From Nectonema munidae (taxonomy: Eukaryota > Nematomorpha > Nectonematoida > Nectonematidae): a stretch of DNA of 64,000 bases. Under the pieces are notes generated by a model, which worked only from the letters and a program-made list of their open reading frames with translations, searched no databases and was not told the DNA's origin. Positions 9,963-22,039 of the stretch are shown here, in pieces (the stretch's first letter is position 1; each line of letters begins with the position of its first letter). Location: assembly GCA_030549495.1 (NCBI GenBank), contig JAUIRK010000891.1, forward strand, positions 248,001 through 312,000, written 5' to 3'. Both the position numbers and the translations under genes were made by a program.

Positions 9963-9974
9963 CTTTTTTAACTT
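9963..9974 (-). CDS. 12-nt symmetric microexon
   Basis: TTTTTATAG acceptor and GTAAAA donor bound 12 nt (AAGTTAAAAAAG) encoding (x)VKK(x) in phase 1 to phase 1. It lies directly upstream of the module exon at 9808-9888, the same arrangement as 28688-28699 with 28505-28585 and 62740-62751 with 62824-62904. Confidence 0.5.
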
Positions 9975-10217
9975 CTATAAAAAATATCATATAGGGAACT
10001 AGATCTTCATAATTGAACATATTAGCTGGCTGGCAAACCAACGGTGAGACAAAAAATACACAGAAAAGCCTTGCTAAACTATTTATATATATCAATGTTA
10101 AAAATTTTACATGTAAAAATGTCTTAGCAGTATACAAACAAGTTTAATTTGACATGCAAGTGAGAAGGAATAGATATTCTTAATGAAAACGGTATTAAAA
10201 TTAACAAAATAATTTAC

Positions 10218-10229
10218 TTGGTTTAGTTT
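10218..10229 (-). CDS. 12-nt symmetric microexon
   Basis: ATTTATTAG acceptor and GTAAAT donor bound AAACTAAACCAA, encoding (x)TKP(x), phase 1. Sequence and flanks are paralogous to 10777-10788 and 26215-26226 (shared core AAACC, donor GTAAATTATT). Confidence 0.5.
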
Positions 10230-10627
10230 CTAATAAATTTAATCAAAAGTAAAAATATCTATTCATAATTATTTAGTCATAATTTTTCATAATATATTCA
10301 ATATATGTTAAATTTATAATCCTATTTACATATTAACTCTAATCTTTCGTGGGCTGACCATATCTTTCTAATAAACTTTACCATGTAATAGGCATTCTAA
10401 AACAATCAGAGAAACTTTGTCCAAAAAAACTCTTATTTTTGTATAAAAGTTTATTCGAATTCTGTTAATTGAATTTATATCATAAATTTCCATCTTGTAA
10501 ACTACAGCATTTAATTTGTTTACTCAATATTATTTTGAAATAAATTACTATTATTCATATTTTATTTTGTTGTATTCTTAAACGTCTAATTAATAAAAGA
10601 GTAAAAAATTAATTGCTCTATATTTTA

Positions 10628-11150
10628 AAGGACTGAGTTTAACATCTTTATATTAGCGGCATGAAGTCATTCGAATGTGAAATTCATTAAAAAAAGTATA
10701 TCACAATTAACGATTAAAATAAAAAGCAGGTGCTAAACATTATAAATGTAGCTAAAATTAAAAAATAATAATTTACCTGGTTTGGTCTCTAATCAAGTAA
10801 ATTTTATGTAAAAATATCTTATATTTTTGACAATATAATCTATCATTTAATTCATATATATATATATATATACATAACCACTTAGTGGGTAGTTCTTTGA
10901 AGGCATTTCTATGATTTCTCTCCGTGAATTTTCTTTGTGTATATTTTTCTTTGTGTATAGTGAAGAAGTGATATAAATTTATTCGGAGACAAATTTTAAC
11001 CCTTGTGATATTGAAGATTGAATGACATACTATGATAGTTAAAATTTAAGACTAGTTTAAAATGATTTATTTTTTTATTCTATCCACTTTTTGTGTTTTA
11101 TATTTCGCCACAAATAAAAAAGAAATCAGTATACAATTTACTTTAATAAA
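10628..11150. repeat. Interspersed repeat, copy 1
   Basis: Parts 10628-10720 and 10905-11150 are direct repeats of 24998-25320. The intervening stretch, which includes the microexon 10777-10788, is absent from the other copy. Followed at about 11195 by one arm (AACAACAAAGGAGGCAACGT) of the foldback that is complete at 25286-25505. Confidence 0.7.
10777..10788 (-). CDS. 12-nt symmetric microexon
   Basis: CTTGATTAG acceptor and GTAAAT donor bound AGACCAAACCAG, encoding (x)TKP(x), phase 1. It is the clearest of the TKP-type microexons. The downstream flank (towards lower coordinates) is conserved with 10218-10229. Confidence 0.55.
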
Positions 11151-11232
11151 AATTGAAAACTTTAATAAAAATTGATGCCTAGTTTTTACAATTTAATAAC
11201 AACAAAGGAGGCAACGTAAAGAAATTTTGTTA

Positions 11233-11551
11233 AATTTAATCAAAGTGAATAATTGACTCAATGTTATAGAAAAGTTTTATAGTGTTGGAATCCTATATAA
11301 AAAGAACAAGTTTGAATTAAGCGAAAGTATTTAAAATCATTTTACTTTTCGAAACTTCTAAATAATATTTGAGTAAGCAAAAATAGTGAAATTTGTTAAA
11401 GAGACATTACCACTACACATTTTCTTGCAGTTTGTCATGACATTGTCATCACTTCCACATCTTTCTTTAAAGTCTTGACACCAGTTAGCATCTGTATAAA
11501 ATTTTAAATATAAAAAGATTATTTATAGAAAAGTTCATCTTTAAGGTTTCA
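11233..11551. repeat. Exon-containing tandem duplicate, unit 2
   Basis: Near-identical partner of 9631-9951. Just above 11551 the sequence switches to a copy of the 10786-10875 region (ATCAAGTAAATTTTATGTAA...) that has lost its microexon, so the duplication junction lies there. Confidence 0.8.
11411..11491 (-). CDS. 81-nt four-cysteine module exon
   Basis: Same boundaries and phase as 9808-9888; encodes ANWCQDFKERCGSDDNVMTN followed by CKKMCS. It carries the young duplicate of that module. No microexon is preserved immediately upstream because of the duplication junction at 11551 and the mariner insertion beyond. Confidence 0.75.
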
Positions 11552-11680
11552 TCAAGTAAATTTTATGTAAAAATAACTTATATTTTTGGCAATACAATCG
11601 TTCATTTAATTCACATATATATATAGATTATAAATATGTTTTTTTGAGTTTCACGATTTTTAAATTTAAGATAGGGCATA

Positions 11681-12495
11681 CCAAAAGTTCACCACAAACT
11701 GTTATATATTTAAAACAAAGGATCAAGAAATAATGAAACAAAGTTTATTTTTCAACATAATCTCCCTGCAAGTGCCCTTTCTCCAACGCTTTGCAACCTT
11801 CTTAATTCCTTCTTCAAATCAGTCTTTAGACATGGTCTTAACCACCTCATTCACATCTGACTTCAGCTCACTTTCACACCCAATCTTCTGCAAACGGAGA
11901 GGATCTTTGAGTGGCCTAAATAGTGTGAAGTCGCTAGGAGCAAGATCTGGGCTATAAGATGGATGGGGAAGTAATTTCCACTTCAGCTCACGTAATTTAG
12001 CCATGGAAACTTTTGCTATATGGACACGTGCATTGTCCTGCAAAAAAAGGTGGCGCTTATGAATATTTCCAGTCCTGCCTTTTGACAGTTTGGAGTGGTC
12101 TGTTTGAAGCAGACTAGAATAGTAGGCAGCATTGATTGTCTGCTTTGGAGGGCAGTAGTCCACGTGGATTATGCCATCACAGTCCCAGAATATTCAGATA
12201 AAACTTCACAACTAATGGAGCTGATTTGGCATGGACAGGCCTGCTCTCTCATGGGGCTACCCACTGCATGCACTGGCCGTTGATCTCGGGCATAAAGTAA
12301 GGAAGAGGAGTCTCATTAGCTGTGATGATTCGACTCCAAAAGTTGTCCCCAAGCTTCTCAAGCATCTTCAAATTCATGACACAAAGATCATGGCGACTTT
12401 GGCGTTGTTATCCTGTCAGCAGTCGAGGCACCCATTTGCATACACCTTCTTGATTTCCAGCTCCTCGAGAATTATTCTTTGCAATGTCCCACAAC
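11681..12495 (-). mobile_element. mariner transposon, 3' part (split by a TTAA element)
   Basis: The terminal inverted repeat CCAAAAGTTCACCACAA starts after a TA at 11679-11680. The minus-strand translation of 11819-12163 contains QDNARVH and SYSPDLAPSDFTLF, giving the second and third catalytic Asp with 34 residues between them, the DD34D signature of mariner. Further upstream LEELEIKKVYANG is the end of the HTH linker region. The first catalytic Asp region and several frames are degraded, so this copy is dead. Together with 16232-16709 and one TTAA the element is about 1.3 kb, the normal mariner size. Confidence 0.85.
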
Positions 12496-12619
12496 TTAAA
12501 CGTATTAGTGCTGGGCAAAATTTGTCCGCTCAAGTGCTGGGGGCGTAAAGTGCCACCCCCCCCCCCCTATTTTTCTCAGATATTATTAAGTTTTTATAAA
12601 TATTTTTAATGTTACATAT

Positions 12620-13035
12620 ATATTTCAACTATACTGAATTCAGTGGTGATGTCCATTTTTTATCAAAATCAATCAAACCTGTCAAAAAATTGATTTATAT
12701 TTGACAGCTCATCTCAAAAAGGAACTTTTTATCTAAATAATTATATAAAGTTTTTTACACATTTATACCTATTTTCAAATATGCTGAATTCAGTGGTGAT
12801 ATTCATTTTTTATGAAAATTAATCAAACTGTCAAAAGTTTGATCTAAATGTGACAGCTCATCTCAAAAAGAAGCTTTTAATATAAATAATTATATAATGT
12901 TTTTACACATCCATTTTCAAGCATGTTGAATTCAGTGGTGATATTCATTTTTTTTTTAAATCATTCAAACCTGTCAAAAAAGTGATTTATATATGACAGC
13001 TCATCTCAAAAAAAAACTTTTTATCCAAATAATTA
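12620..13035. repeat. About 145-bp tandem array of the TTAA element
   Basis: GAATTCAGTGGTGAT recurs at about 12637, 12786 and 12929. Each unit contains a TTGATTTATATTTGACAGCTC-like stretch (here shortened) and a TATATAATTATTT stretch. A further unit in the opposite wording (GAATATCACCACTGAATT) lies at about 13900-14080. Confidence 0.8.
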
Positions 13036-14289
13036 TAAAAAAAATTTTTTTTACATAAATGGCACAGATGCCAATATGTGAGAATTTAGTCACTATCAAG
13101 ATATTTTTAATTTAAATTGAATTTGTCCATCTTTTTCTTTTTGCGTTAAAGAGATAATTTTTTAGATGAAGAACGTGGACAACTTTTTGTAATTGAACAA
13201 TGAACATCACGAATGATTCATCAGAAAAAAATCTTTGAAATGAGATTGGTTGAAAAATATTCAGGCCTGATAATAAAATACACGATACTGATAAAAAATT
13301 CTAAGATCATCAAGAAGATTTCTTTAATCAAAATGCTTTGAGAGAGGAAAAAAATAATTTTATCCTTATAAAAAAATTTTCGAACACACATTGAAGAATA
13401 TAAATTTTTAATGAAAAAAGAGCTACCAAGAAAGGATCATCATTGAATGAATAGCAAAATTACATACTATAAATTATAATATGACGTGGAGACTACAAGC
13501 CGATAACCAATTTGTAGCCAAAAAGATGGAGGTCCTATCGAGTTACATAAGTTACTGTAGAATGAAATATTTTGAGTGAATTATCGATTTTTTTCACAGG
13601 TTTTATTGATTTCATAAAAAATGACACCACCATTAAATTCTACATACTTGAAATGTATAAAAAACTTTTTATAAGAATAAAAATTTTAATTTTGACATGG
13701 GCTGTCATATTTAAATTATTTTGTCAGGTTTGGCTAATTTTTTATAAAAAAAAGGAATATAACCAGTAAACACAGCCTACTTAATAATGGGTATATGGGT
13801 GTAAAATGCCATACACGGTAAACTTCATCATCTCCCTATACTTTCTATTAAACGTAATTCTCTAATTCAAAAAATCGCGACTGATCCTTTCTTTTTGGGA
13901 TAAATCAATTTTTTGAAATTTTTGATTAATTTTCATTAAAAAAATGAATATCACCACTGAATTACGCATGCTTAAAAATGAGTATATATGTGTAAAAAAC
14001 TTTATATTATTACTCAGAAAAAAGTTTCTTTTTAAGATGAGCTATCATATACTTTTTCACAGTCAAAATCTTTTTGAAGCATCTATTATATAATTAAACC
14101 ACTTCCTAATTCACGTTTTGTTTATTTTTTTAATATTTCATACTCAAGATGTAGAAAGTATTATAAGCCAAAATATACAAAAAAAAAGTATATTTTCACT
14201 ATATATCTAATATGCAGCCATTTTTTGAAAATTTTTTACAGAACTGATTTTCAGGCATACATTACTAATTCAATTGCCACTTCGAGATA

Positions 14290-15900
14290 TTTTTTAACCG
14301 TATTATCCAAAATCCAGTACAGAAAATATCGCATAGTCGATTTGGTATAAAACAGATATTTTATTTTTTTGAAAATATTTTTGAAGAAAGTATCTAGAAG
14401 TAAACCGCAAATCTGATTCAGGTTTCAGATATTTTAAAACCATAAATGCCAAAACTGAGTCCAAAAATGAAACTAGCATCTTCAATTTGGCATAAAAACA
14501 GATATTTTATTTAAATTTCAAAAATATTTTTGTAGACATTAGATGTAAATCGAACATTTGATTGATACTTTCAGACATTTAAAACCTCTAAATGCAAAAA
14601 AAAATGATTTCAGAAATAAAAATGATCATGGTCGAATTAGTATAAAAACATATATTTCATGTAAAATTAGAGAGAATATTTTGGGATATAGTTTTACGAC
14701 ATAAACCGCAAATTTGATTGACACTAGCAATAAAACCTCTAAATGCAAAAACTGTGTTCAGAAATGAAATCATCATGATCTATTTGCTATAAAAACATAT
14801 ATTTCACGTAAAATTTGAATTAATATTTTTGAAAACAAATTTTAGAACTAAACGCAAATTTGATTGATACTTATAGGTATTTTCAAATTCAAACTGCAAA
14901 AATTGACCCCATAAATGAAACTAGCATGGTTGATTTGGTATAAAAACATATTTAATTGTAAAATTTGAATGAATGTTTTTGGAGACAATTTTTAGAAGTA
15001 AACCGCAAATTTCATTAACACTTATAAGTGTTTTCACATCCTAAATATATAAAATGAGTTCAGAAATGAAAACAGCATGATTGATTTGGTATAAAAACAT
15101 ATATTTCATGTAAAATTGAAGGAATATTTTTGGAGATAACTTTTAGAAGTAAACCGCAAATTTGATTGACATTGACAGATATTTTAAAACCTCTAAATGT
15201 GAAAAAATGAGTTCAGAAATGAAAACAGCATGGTTGATTTGGTATAAAAACATATATTTCATTGTAAAATTTGAATGAATGTATTTGGAGACAATTTTTA
15301 GAAGTAAACCGCAAATTTAATTAACACTTATAGGTATTTTCACATCCTAAACGTAAAAAATGAGTCCAGAAATGAAACCAGCATGGCCGATTTAGTATAA
15401 CAGATATATTTCATTGTAAAATTTGAATGAATGTTTTTGGAGATAATTTTTCGAAGTAAACCGCAAATTTGATTAACACTTATTGGTATTTTCAGATTCT
15501 AAACGTAAAAAAAGAGTCCTGAAATGAAACCAGCATGGCCGATTTAGTATAACACATATATTTTATGTAAAATGGGAAGGAATGTTTTTGGAGAAAATTT
15601 TCAGAAGTAAACCGTAAATTTGATTAACACTTATAGGTATTTTCAAATCCTAAATGTAAAAAATGAGTCCAGAAATGAAAACAACATGATCGATTTGGTA
15701 TAAAACATAAATTTTATGTAAAATGTGAAGGAATGTTTTTGGAGACAATTTTCAGAAGTAAACCGCAAATTTGATTAACACTTATAGGTATTTTCAAATC
15801 CTAAATGTAAAAAATGAGTCCAAAAATGAAAACAGCATGACCGATTTAGTATAAAAACATATATTTTATGTAAAATTTGAAGGTATATTTTATTAGATAC
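14290..15900. repeat. About 151-bp satellite array of the TTAA element
   Basis: About ten units. GAAGTAAACCGCAAAT or close variants recur at about 14397, 14548, 14695, 14845, 14995, 15146, 15301, 15453, 15604 and 15755. Units to the right (from 14995) are more alike than those to the left, as expected if the array grows at one side. The ORFs that appear here are shadows of the repeat. Confidence 0.9.
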
Positions 15901-16231
15901 ATTTTTGATCAATCAAAATTTTGATTGACATTTTCTAAAAAGTAGCCATGATTATTGAAAAAATTAAATATATAAAGTGTTATGCGTTCCAAACTGTATA
16001 TAATTATAAATTTTCAAGGTATTATATAATATAGATCCTAAGTTATAAGGTTAAGTACAGATAATGTCAAAATTCTGCTGAAAAATTTTAATTTTTGATT
16101 TTGATTGTCAGTTTTGGACATGAAAGGGTCATTTAACTACCATGAAAATGGTTTCAAAAGATGCAGCTAGCGATTTTAGGAAAAGTCACAAAATTTGAAC
16201 TGATATGATTCAGCCAATTTTCTACAATTAA

Positions 16232-16709
16232 TTTTTTAGTGAAGGGGGGATTGTATTATTTATCTCATCATATGTTGCCGTCTACCTCCATCAAGTATAC
16301 CTTTCACAAGATCAATATTCGTATGAGTTTTTGCTGTTGTTGGAGCACCACTGCGTGGGTCAAGAGTCAGGACTGTCTGCCAGATGTAAAGCAACTCATA
16401 CAACGACTAACAGTTGATCTGTCAGGAGCAGAATCCCCATAATACAATTTGAGCTTCTTAGCTGCCTCAGTTGGTGATAAACCCACTTTTTGCAGGAAAT
16501 GAATAATGGCCCGTCACTCATTTTTCTTAAAATTAGACATTGCTAAATTTATATCGTTTGAAATTGAAAAATAATCAATGAAAATCAAAAGATATAAGCA
16601 AGTAATTTTATACGCATTTAGTGCGATGACTAATGTCTATAATAGCTGTGACAGATGGCATGTAAAGTAAATAATGAAAAATTTAATAGCCATTGTGAAG
16701 AACTTTTGG
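16232..16709 (-). mobile_element. mariner transposon, 5' part
   Basis: Minus-strand reading from about 16540 gives MSNFKKNE, then HFLQKVGLSPTEAAKKLKLY and STVSRCMSCF, the HTH DNA-binding N-terminus of a mariner transposase; then a run ending in NIDLVKGILDGGRRQ. The end repeat (read inward CCAAAAGTTCTTCACAATGG) is followed by TA at 16710-16711 and pairs with the end at 11681. In-frame stops show it is inactive. Confidence 0.85.
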
Positions 16710-16711
16710 TA

Positions 16712-17095
16712 TGCTCATTTCGTCTCTCGCATAGTCTTGCCAGACCACTGATATTTACTTAGATAGCACGAACAAATTGTATAAATCTTACTATGTTTAA
16801 TTTTACTCGTATGAAAAAAAGATAATTTAAGCATAATATACAAATATATTCAATCAAAAGTTAGACAATATTTAAGTGTTGGAAAGCATTACAACACACA
16901 CGGGTAAATATTAGCGCACAAGGTCTAAATTTTGGTGCCAAGAATTTTTTTCGCTTTTTAATTTAAGCTTTTCTTTATTTTAAATTTTTTTTATTTTTTT
17001 TAATTTAAATCTTTTAATTAAAGATTTTTATTTAAAATTTTAGAATAATAGTATTGGATAAAACCTTAAAAACTCTTCGAAAAAGAAGCAGCATA
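16712..17095. other. AT-rich DNA between mariner and hAT
   Basis: No gene seen; T-rich low-complexity run at 16975-17040. Confidence 0.4.
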
Positions 17096-17103
17096 TTCTA
17101 TGG

Positions 17104-19378
17104 CAGGGATTCCCAACCTGTGGTACGCGTACCCTGGTGGTAAGTGAAAGCCTTCAAAGTGGTACGCGAGATGTTTTTCAAAAATTCAAAAAAGTATTTT
17201 TTTCACAGAAATTCCCACACAGAGATATGTAGTGTAATGTGAATTTGGCTAAAGTTCATTTTCTTTAGTTCCTCAACTGTAATGCATGTAAATATGTACA
17301 TATGCGTAATATAATGTAGCATGCACATTGCACACACATTCTGTTGACTTAGTAGGTACAGTGCTGTGATTAATTAACTTACCATCTTCGTGATTGTTTA
17401 TTTTTAACGATTATTATGTAAATTATTATATATATTCAATATATTAAAAAGCAACTTTTAGTTTTATTTCAGATTATTATAGCGTCAAATCAAGATACCC
17501 AAACGACAGTATAGGGATCAATATATTAATTTTGGTTCTATGAATTGAAGAATAGGGAAGAATCTGTGCCACGGTGTGTGGTGTGTATGAAGACATTATC
17601 AAATGCATCAATGAAGCCTTTTACAACGCCATCTCCAAACTAATCATCGAGACTAGAAAGACCGCGATCCTAATTATTTTAAGCGACTTGAGAAAAAAGA
17701 CTAGACAAAACGGGGAAGTAATATCAGCACTCGGTTGTAATTCTGACACCCTCCTGTCAAATTGAACTTTTTTGGCGAAGAAATTAAATCCTTCCACAAG
17801 AAATGGTGAAGCATGGCATCGTTAATGAAGCAGTGTCAAATAAAACGATACAGAGGTGTATTACAGAAATGTCTACTGTTTCATTACGGGGGCTCAAAAT
17901 ATGGATTTGCAATACAACTGGACGAATCAACAGACGTGTCAAACTACGCACAGCTTCTGGTATATGTGCGTTATGCTACTAAGGATTTCGAAGTGAATTA
18001 CTCTTGACCAATGAAATGACAACTACAACAAAAGGAGAAGACGTATTCGAGCTTATGAAAACTTTTTCAAAGAAAATAGTCTCCAATGGACCAAGCTAGT
18101 AGGTTGCACAACTGACGGCGCTCCTGTTATGCTTGGGAGAAAATCTGGGTTCCAAGCTCGGGTGTAAGCAGTATCTCCATCTGTCACTTTTGTTCAGTGT
18201 TTCATACACCGATTTTCTCTCTCTTCTAAAGTTCTACCTCACCGATATGAAGACAAGCTTGAAAGTGGTGGTTAAGATGGTAAACTACATTATGACATCT
18301 GGCCTAAATAGTCGTCTCTTCAAGGTCATCTGTAAGGATATCGGATCAGAATACACGTCATTGCTTTTCATACGGAAGTGCTGTGTCTGTCTCGAGAGAA
18401 TACCAATATGCTCCTTTTTGTGCTGAGAAAGGAGCTGCTTCAGTTTTTCCAAACAAAAGATCACGAAGTTCAGAAGATCCTTGAAGATGGAAACTTCATT
18501 CTTTAACTTGCGTCCATGTCAGATATTTTTGGAGTCATGTACCATTTAAATTGTTCTCAGGGCGCTGAAAGTAACATCATTGTTTTGTCAATCAAATTGA
18601 CTGCATTTACTCGAAAGATCGATCTGTGGATTGAAAACAGACTTAGGAATGTGTGAGAATGTGGCGTCACTTGGGGAGGGGGGAGCCTAGTATTGCATTT
18701 GGTCAAGAGATCACCAAAGATCTCCTTCTGTTAAAAGATGAAATCAGGAGTACTTCTTCAATGATCGTGATGCACAAACATGCATTTACATTCGGAATCC
18801 ATTCCCTACTATTAACACTGGTGATCTCACAGTGGGAACTGGTGAACAAGAAGAACTCATCGATTTGCAGTGCGACGAAGGTGAACATCATAGATTGGCC
18901 AACTTCTGGTTAAATGTAAGTCCCTCCTATCCGTCACTAGTGAAAAAGAAATTCCTCAGCTTCTCGTTTTTCCAACGAAATGGGAATGCCAACAAGAGTT
19001 TTCTACCTTTCTTACAATCAAGTCGAAGACAAGAAATCGTTTCGTAAACCCAGAACACAATTTCCTATGTTGTGCGAGCATAATATCTCCACGGCTTAAA
19101 AAACTAGTAGAAGAAAAGCAACTCCAGACATCGAATTGACTTATGGGTACTTATTGGTCGATAAGTTAAATATTTTGGTTGTTTATGGTTATGCACATGT
19201 GCAAATAAATTAAATTAAGTTTTGTATATTTTTTAATTGCGGATTAAAGTTATTGTGTCTGTTAACCTTTTAGTATAGTTCTTTTATGGTCAAAATCTAA
19301 TCGTTAAAGTTAGGTGGTACGTACCTACAGGATAAGTCCATAAGTGGTACACAGCAACAAAAAGGTTGGGAAACCCTG
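17104..19378 (+). mobile_element. ZBED-type hAT transposon with target-site duplication
   Basis: Ends are CAGGGATTCCCAACCTGTGG and, inverted, CAGGGTTTCCCAACCTTTTT. The flanks are TTCTATGG (17096-17103) and CTCTATGG (19379-19386), an 8-bp duplication with one mismatch. The inside (17574-19047) carries a plus-strand transposase of the kind also domesticated as ZBED5/FAM200-like genes: FAIQLDESTDVSNYAQLLV, then about 30 residues on WTKLVGCTTDGAPVMLGR, and later hAT core pieces. Frames change several times, so it is inactive. The 2.3-kb length and nearly intact ends suggest a fairly recent full-length copy. Confidence 0.9.
17574..19047 (+). pseudogene. hAT transposase (ZBED5/FAM200-like), broken
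   Basis: Pieces in order: 17574-17765 (degraded N-terminal part); 17813-18007 with QLDESTDVSN; 18008-18130 with a TTKGEDVFELMKTFF-type stretch and CTTDGAPVM, the block with a catalytic Asp; then 18133-18426 and 18653-19047 in changing frames with the helical insertion and C-terminal region. LDESTD holds the first catalytic acid. At least three frame changes separate the pieces. Confidence 0.8.
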
Positions 19379-19386
19379 CTCTATGG

Positions 19387-20237
19387 TTATGTAATTAAAA
19401 TAACAGATAAAAAAATGGAAGATAATGCATATTGCTGTTTCCATTCTTTTTGTGAATTTTATCCTTAATAAAGTAACCTATTAAATTCAAAAAAAATAAA
19501 AATATAGCTAGAAAGAATTTAAATTTCTCTTATTTTTTGAAGTTAATGTGTTACTTCATTGAGTACAAAGTTAGAATGTAAAAATGGATTTCTTGCATTG
19601 ATCTGTTTATAGTTTAACTTCGCAAAATGTATCCTAACACAAGATACAAAAATTTTAGATTAAAAACTTACCATTACTTCTTTCTTCTAAAAGTATATAA
19701 TGTTTTTTCTTTTTATCACAATCTTTCTTTCGTTACAAAAAATAAAACAACATTTTATGCAATTTTTTAAATCACAACTAACACGCTAATATAAAGAGAA
19801 CTGATCTTCAAAATATATAAATGTACTATTTAAATGGAAGTAAACGGGGCCCATTTTATCTAAGCCTATGTTATTGACATTGCCGGATACTAGGCTATGA
19901 AAACTTAATTAGACCAATAGATTAAGGAAAGATCTCCATGTTTTCTTAATCTAATTAAACATCCTTATTTGATCTTAACGTTATTTAAACATCAATTTTA
20001 AATTCAGTTTGTTGACATTTTATCTGTATTCCTTGAAATCTGTAAGTTCAATAAAAAGCGAAGAGAAATAACACCCGAAAAATCTAATGATCAAATCCTA
20101 TAACTCGGTCAAAGTGAGTTTTATTAAGTTGGTAACCAATTTAATTTGCAACAAAAATCAAGTTATTAAAATTCCAAAAGATAATATTGAAATTCAAGCC
20201 ATGAATATTATAATATTAATGATAGTCGAACATGGAC
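19387..20237. other. AT-rich DNA
   Basis: No exon or repeat family recognised. Confidence 0.4.
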
Positions 20238-20690
20238 CTATTCACAACAATTACAAAAAATAGAGGTTGACTTGGTATACAAATTCAAGGAACATAAACA
20301 TTCAAAACACCCAATAAAGGTATAAATAAAAGTCACAGTGAAAAAAAGAAGTAATGGCAATTCGCCCCTTATGAAGAGAGTCAAGTGTTCTGAATGTAAA
20401 AGTAATAAAAATAGAAATATGTGCAAAAGCTGTAAAAAATAGTTTGTGGAACATGTTCCAATTTCGCTTGTAATTATTGCTTATAATTTTATGAATAAAC
20501 TTTTCTTTTTACAAGTTTTCAAATAATTTTTTATAGGGGTCAAGTGACCCTTACTGTTATAAATAGGCATATAAGCTCATTAAGTTCATAAATCAAATTA
20601 TTTTAAAATATAAAAACAAAAGTCAAAAAATTTCAGGAATATTCAAACAAAAATTTTTGGAGTCAATTAACCCTTCTGGTAGTCCTAAAT
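20238..20690 (+). pseudogene. piggyBac C-terminal end and terminal repeats
   Basis: A plus-strand reading near 20360-20440 gives MKRVKCSECKSNKNRNMCKS then CKK and stop, a C-x2-C...C-x2-C cluster like the C-terminal zinc finger of piggyBac transposases. Downstream, GGGGTCAAGTGACCCTTACTG (20536 onward, shortened) and GGAGTCAATTAACCCTTCTG (20651 onward) are two versions of one motif; the second includes TTAACCC. These look like subterminal and terminal piggyBac repeats. The catalytic core is absent. Confidence 0.4.
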
Positions 20691-21269
20691 AACGAAATTA
20701 TATAGACGATATATAAGGTTAAGTATTTTTCATACAACGAATATGATTAACTAATATGATTAAACTTTCCGGTTCCCTAGTAGAAGAGTATTTGATTATG
20801 CGCATGCCATGACTATACTTTGATGATCATTTATATTTCGTTGTGTCGATGTTCATACTGAATAAATATAATCAATCAACTATTGTTCAACGTATTTATC
20901 AGTAATTCTTTTTAAAATATCAAGTAGTCGTAAGAAAATTAAGACTGGATGGGCATTCAATAATAAAGAAGGTTCAATTTGAGCAAATTATTTTTTAAAG
21001 TTTCATTACTTTTCCATCCCGAACGAATTTATGTTGAAAGTTCTGATTCAAATGAATTCTCATTTCTTCATCGTTTATATAACCATATTTGGGAGGCAAC
21101 AAAGAAATAGATGTTTAATTCTTACTTTAAATAGCAAAATCGAACGCATCTTTTATAAAAATAAAATGTTCTTTTTGCGTGATTTTGAACAAAAAATGAA
21201 GTAAATATTAAAAATAAATATTAAGCAGAAGCAAAAAAATGGTAAGAGATATAACAATTCAAAACATGA

Positions 21270-21385
21270 ATTAATAATAATTAATAAAGTAATTCAAAGC
21301 ACGAATGAATACTGAATGATAAAGTAATTCAAGGCACGAATGAATAATGAGAAATAAAATAATCCAAAGCACAGATGTTAAAAAG
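21270..21385. repeat. About 40-bp tandem repeat, three units
   Basis: The motif TAAAGTAATTCAAAGCACGA recurs three times with small changes. Confidence 0.6.
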
Positions 21386-22039
21386 TTGCAAGAAGTCTTG
21401 TAAAAAGCAATGAGTATTTGTAAAAGAATGTCAAATTATAGTTTAACAGGCAAAACATTCTAATATGTTTTTAAAAAAATATATCATAAATTAAATTGAA
21501 TTAAAAACAAAAATTATTTCATATAGTTTTACAGCTCAAATTTTACATAATCTTTTAAGTCAAATATCTAATTATGTAATTTAATCAACAATAAAGGAAA
21601 AAAGAGGTTATATAATTTTTAATAACCTAAAAATAACATGTTCCACATATGAAGCGTTAGCTCCTAAACGGATATCCATATGTATACCGTATGCCTAATT
21701 AATTGATTTTTAATAAATTTCATTTTAATCAAATTTTATAGTTATTAGTATTATATCCCAATAAAAACATATGGACTTTAATTTTCTTATGAGAAGCTAG
21801 TTTACTAATTTAATTAGTGAATATGATTAATTTTTGTTCAGTCCTTCCAACGTTCAACTCCGGTTTCATTTAATATTTTGCTCTTTCTAAAAACACCGTC
21901 ATTTAAATTTGGAGAAGAGGAATGCGAAAATTATCAGTATCAGACGTATTCCTAAGTATTTAACATAATTTCTTGCAAATGCTTAAAAATATAAGAAGAG
22001 ACTTTGGATAGTGAAATTTGTACCGAATTTTGTAAGTCG

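Larger units (their letters stand above)
12500..16227 (+). mobile_element. Satellite-bearing TTAA element, complete copy A, inside mariner
   Basis: A 3.7-kb non-coding element flanked by TTAA at 12496-12499 and 16228-16231. Removing it and one TTAA restores mariner sequence: the transposase reads on as ...KKLSCGTLQR..., so the junctions are exact. The left end is ACGTATTAGTGCTGGGC; copies B and C have CCCTATTAGT.CTGGG there. The CCCT end and TTAA target resemble piggyBac elements, but the right end (TTGTAGAAAATTGG read inward) is not an obvious inverted repeat of the left. The inside holds two unrelated tandem arrays (12620-13035 and 14290-15900). It has no transposase. Confidence 0.8.

Noticed and set aside
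13572-13769. 65-codon ORF inside the satellite TTAA element
   Set aside because: Not open in the corresponding parts of copies B and C; a chance frame in AT-rich repeat DNA.
20238-20426. 62-codon leucine-rich minus-strand ORF
   Set aside because: Opposite strand of the piggyBac cysteine-finger tail.
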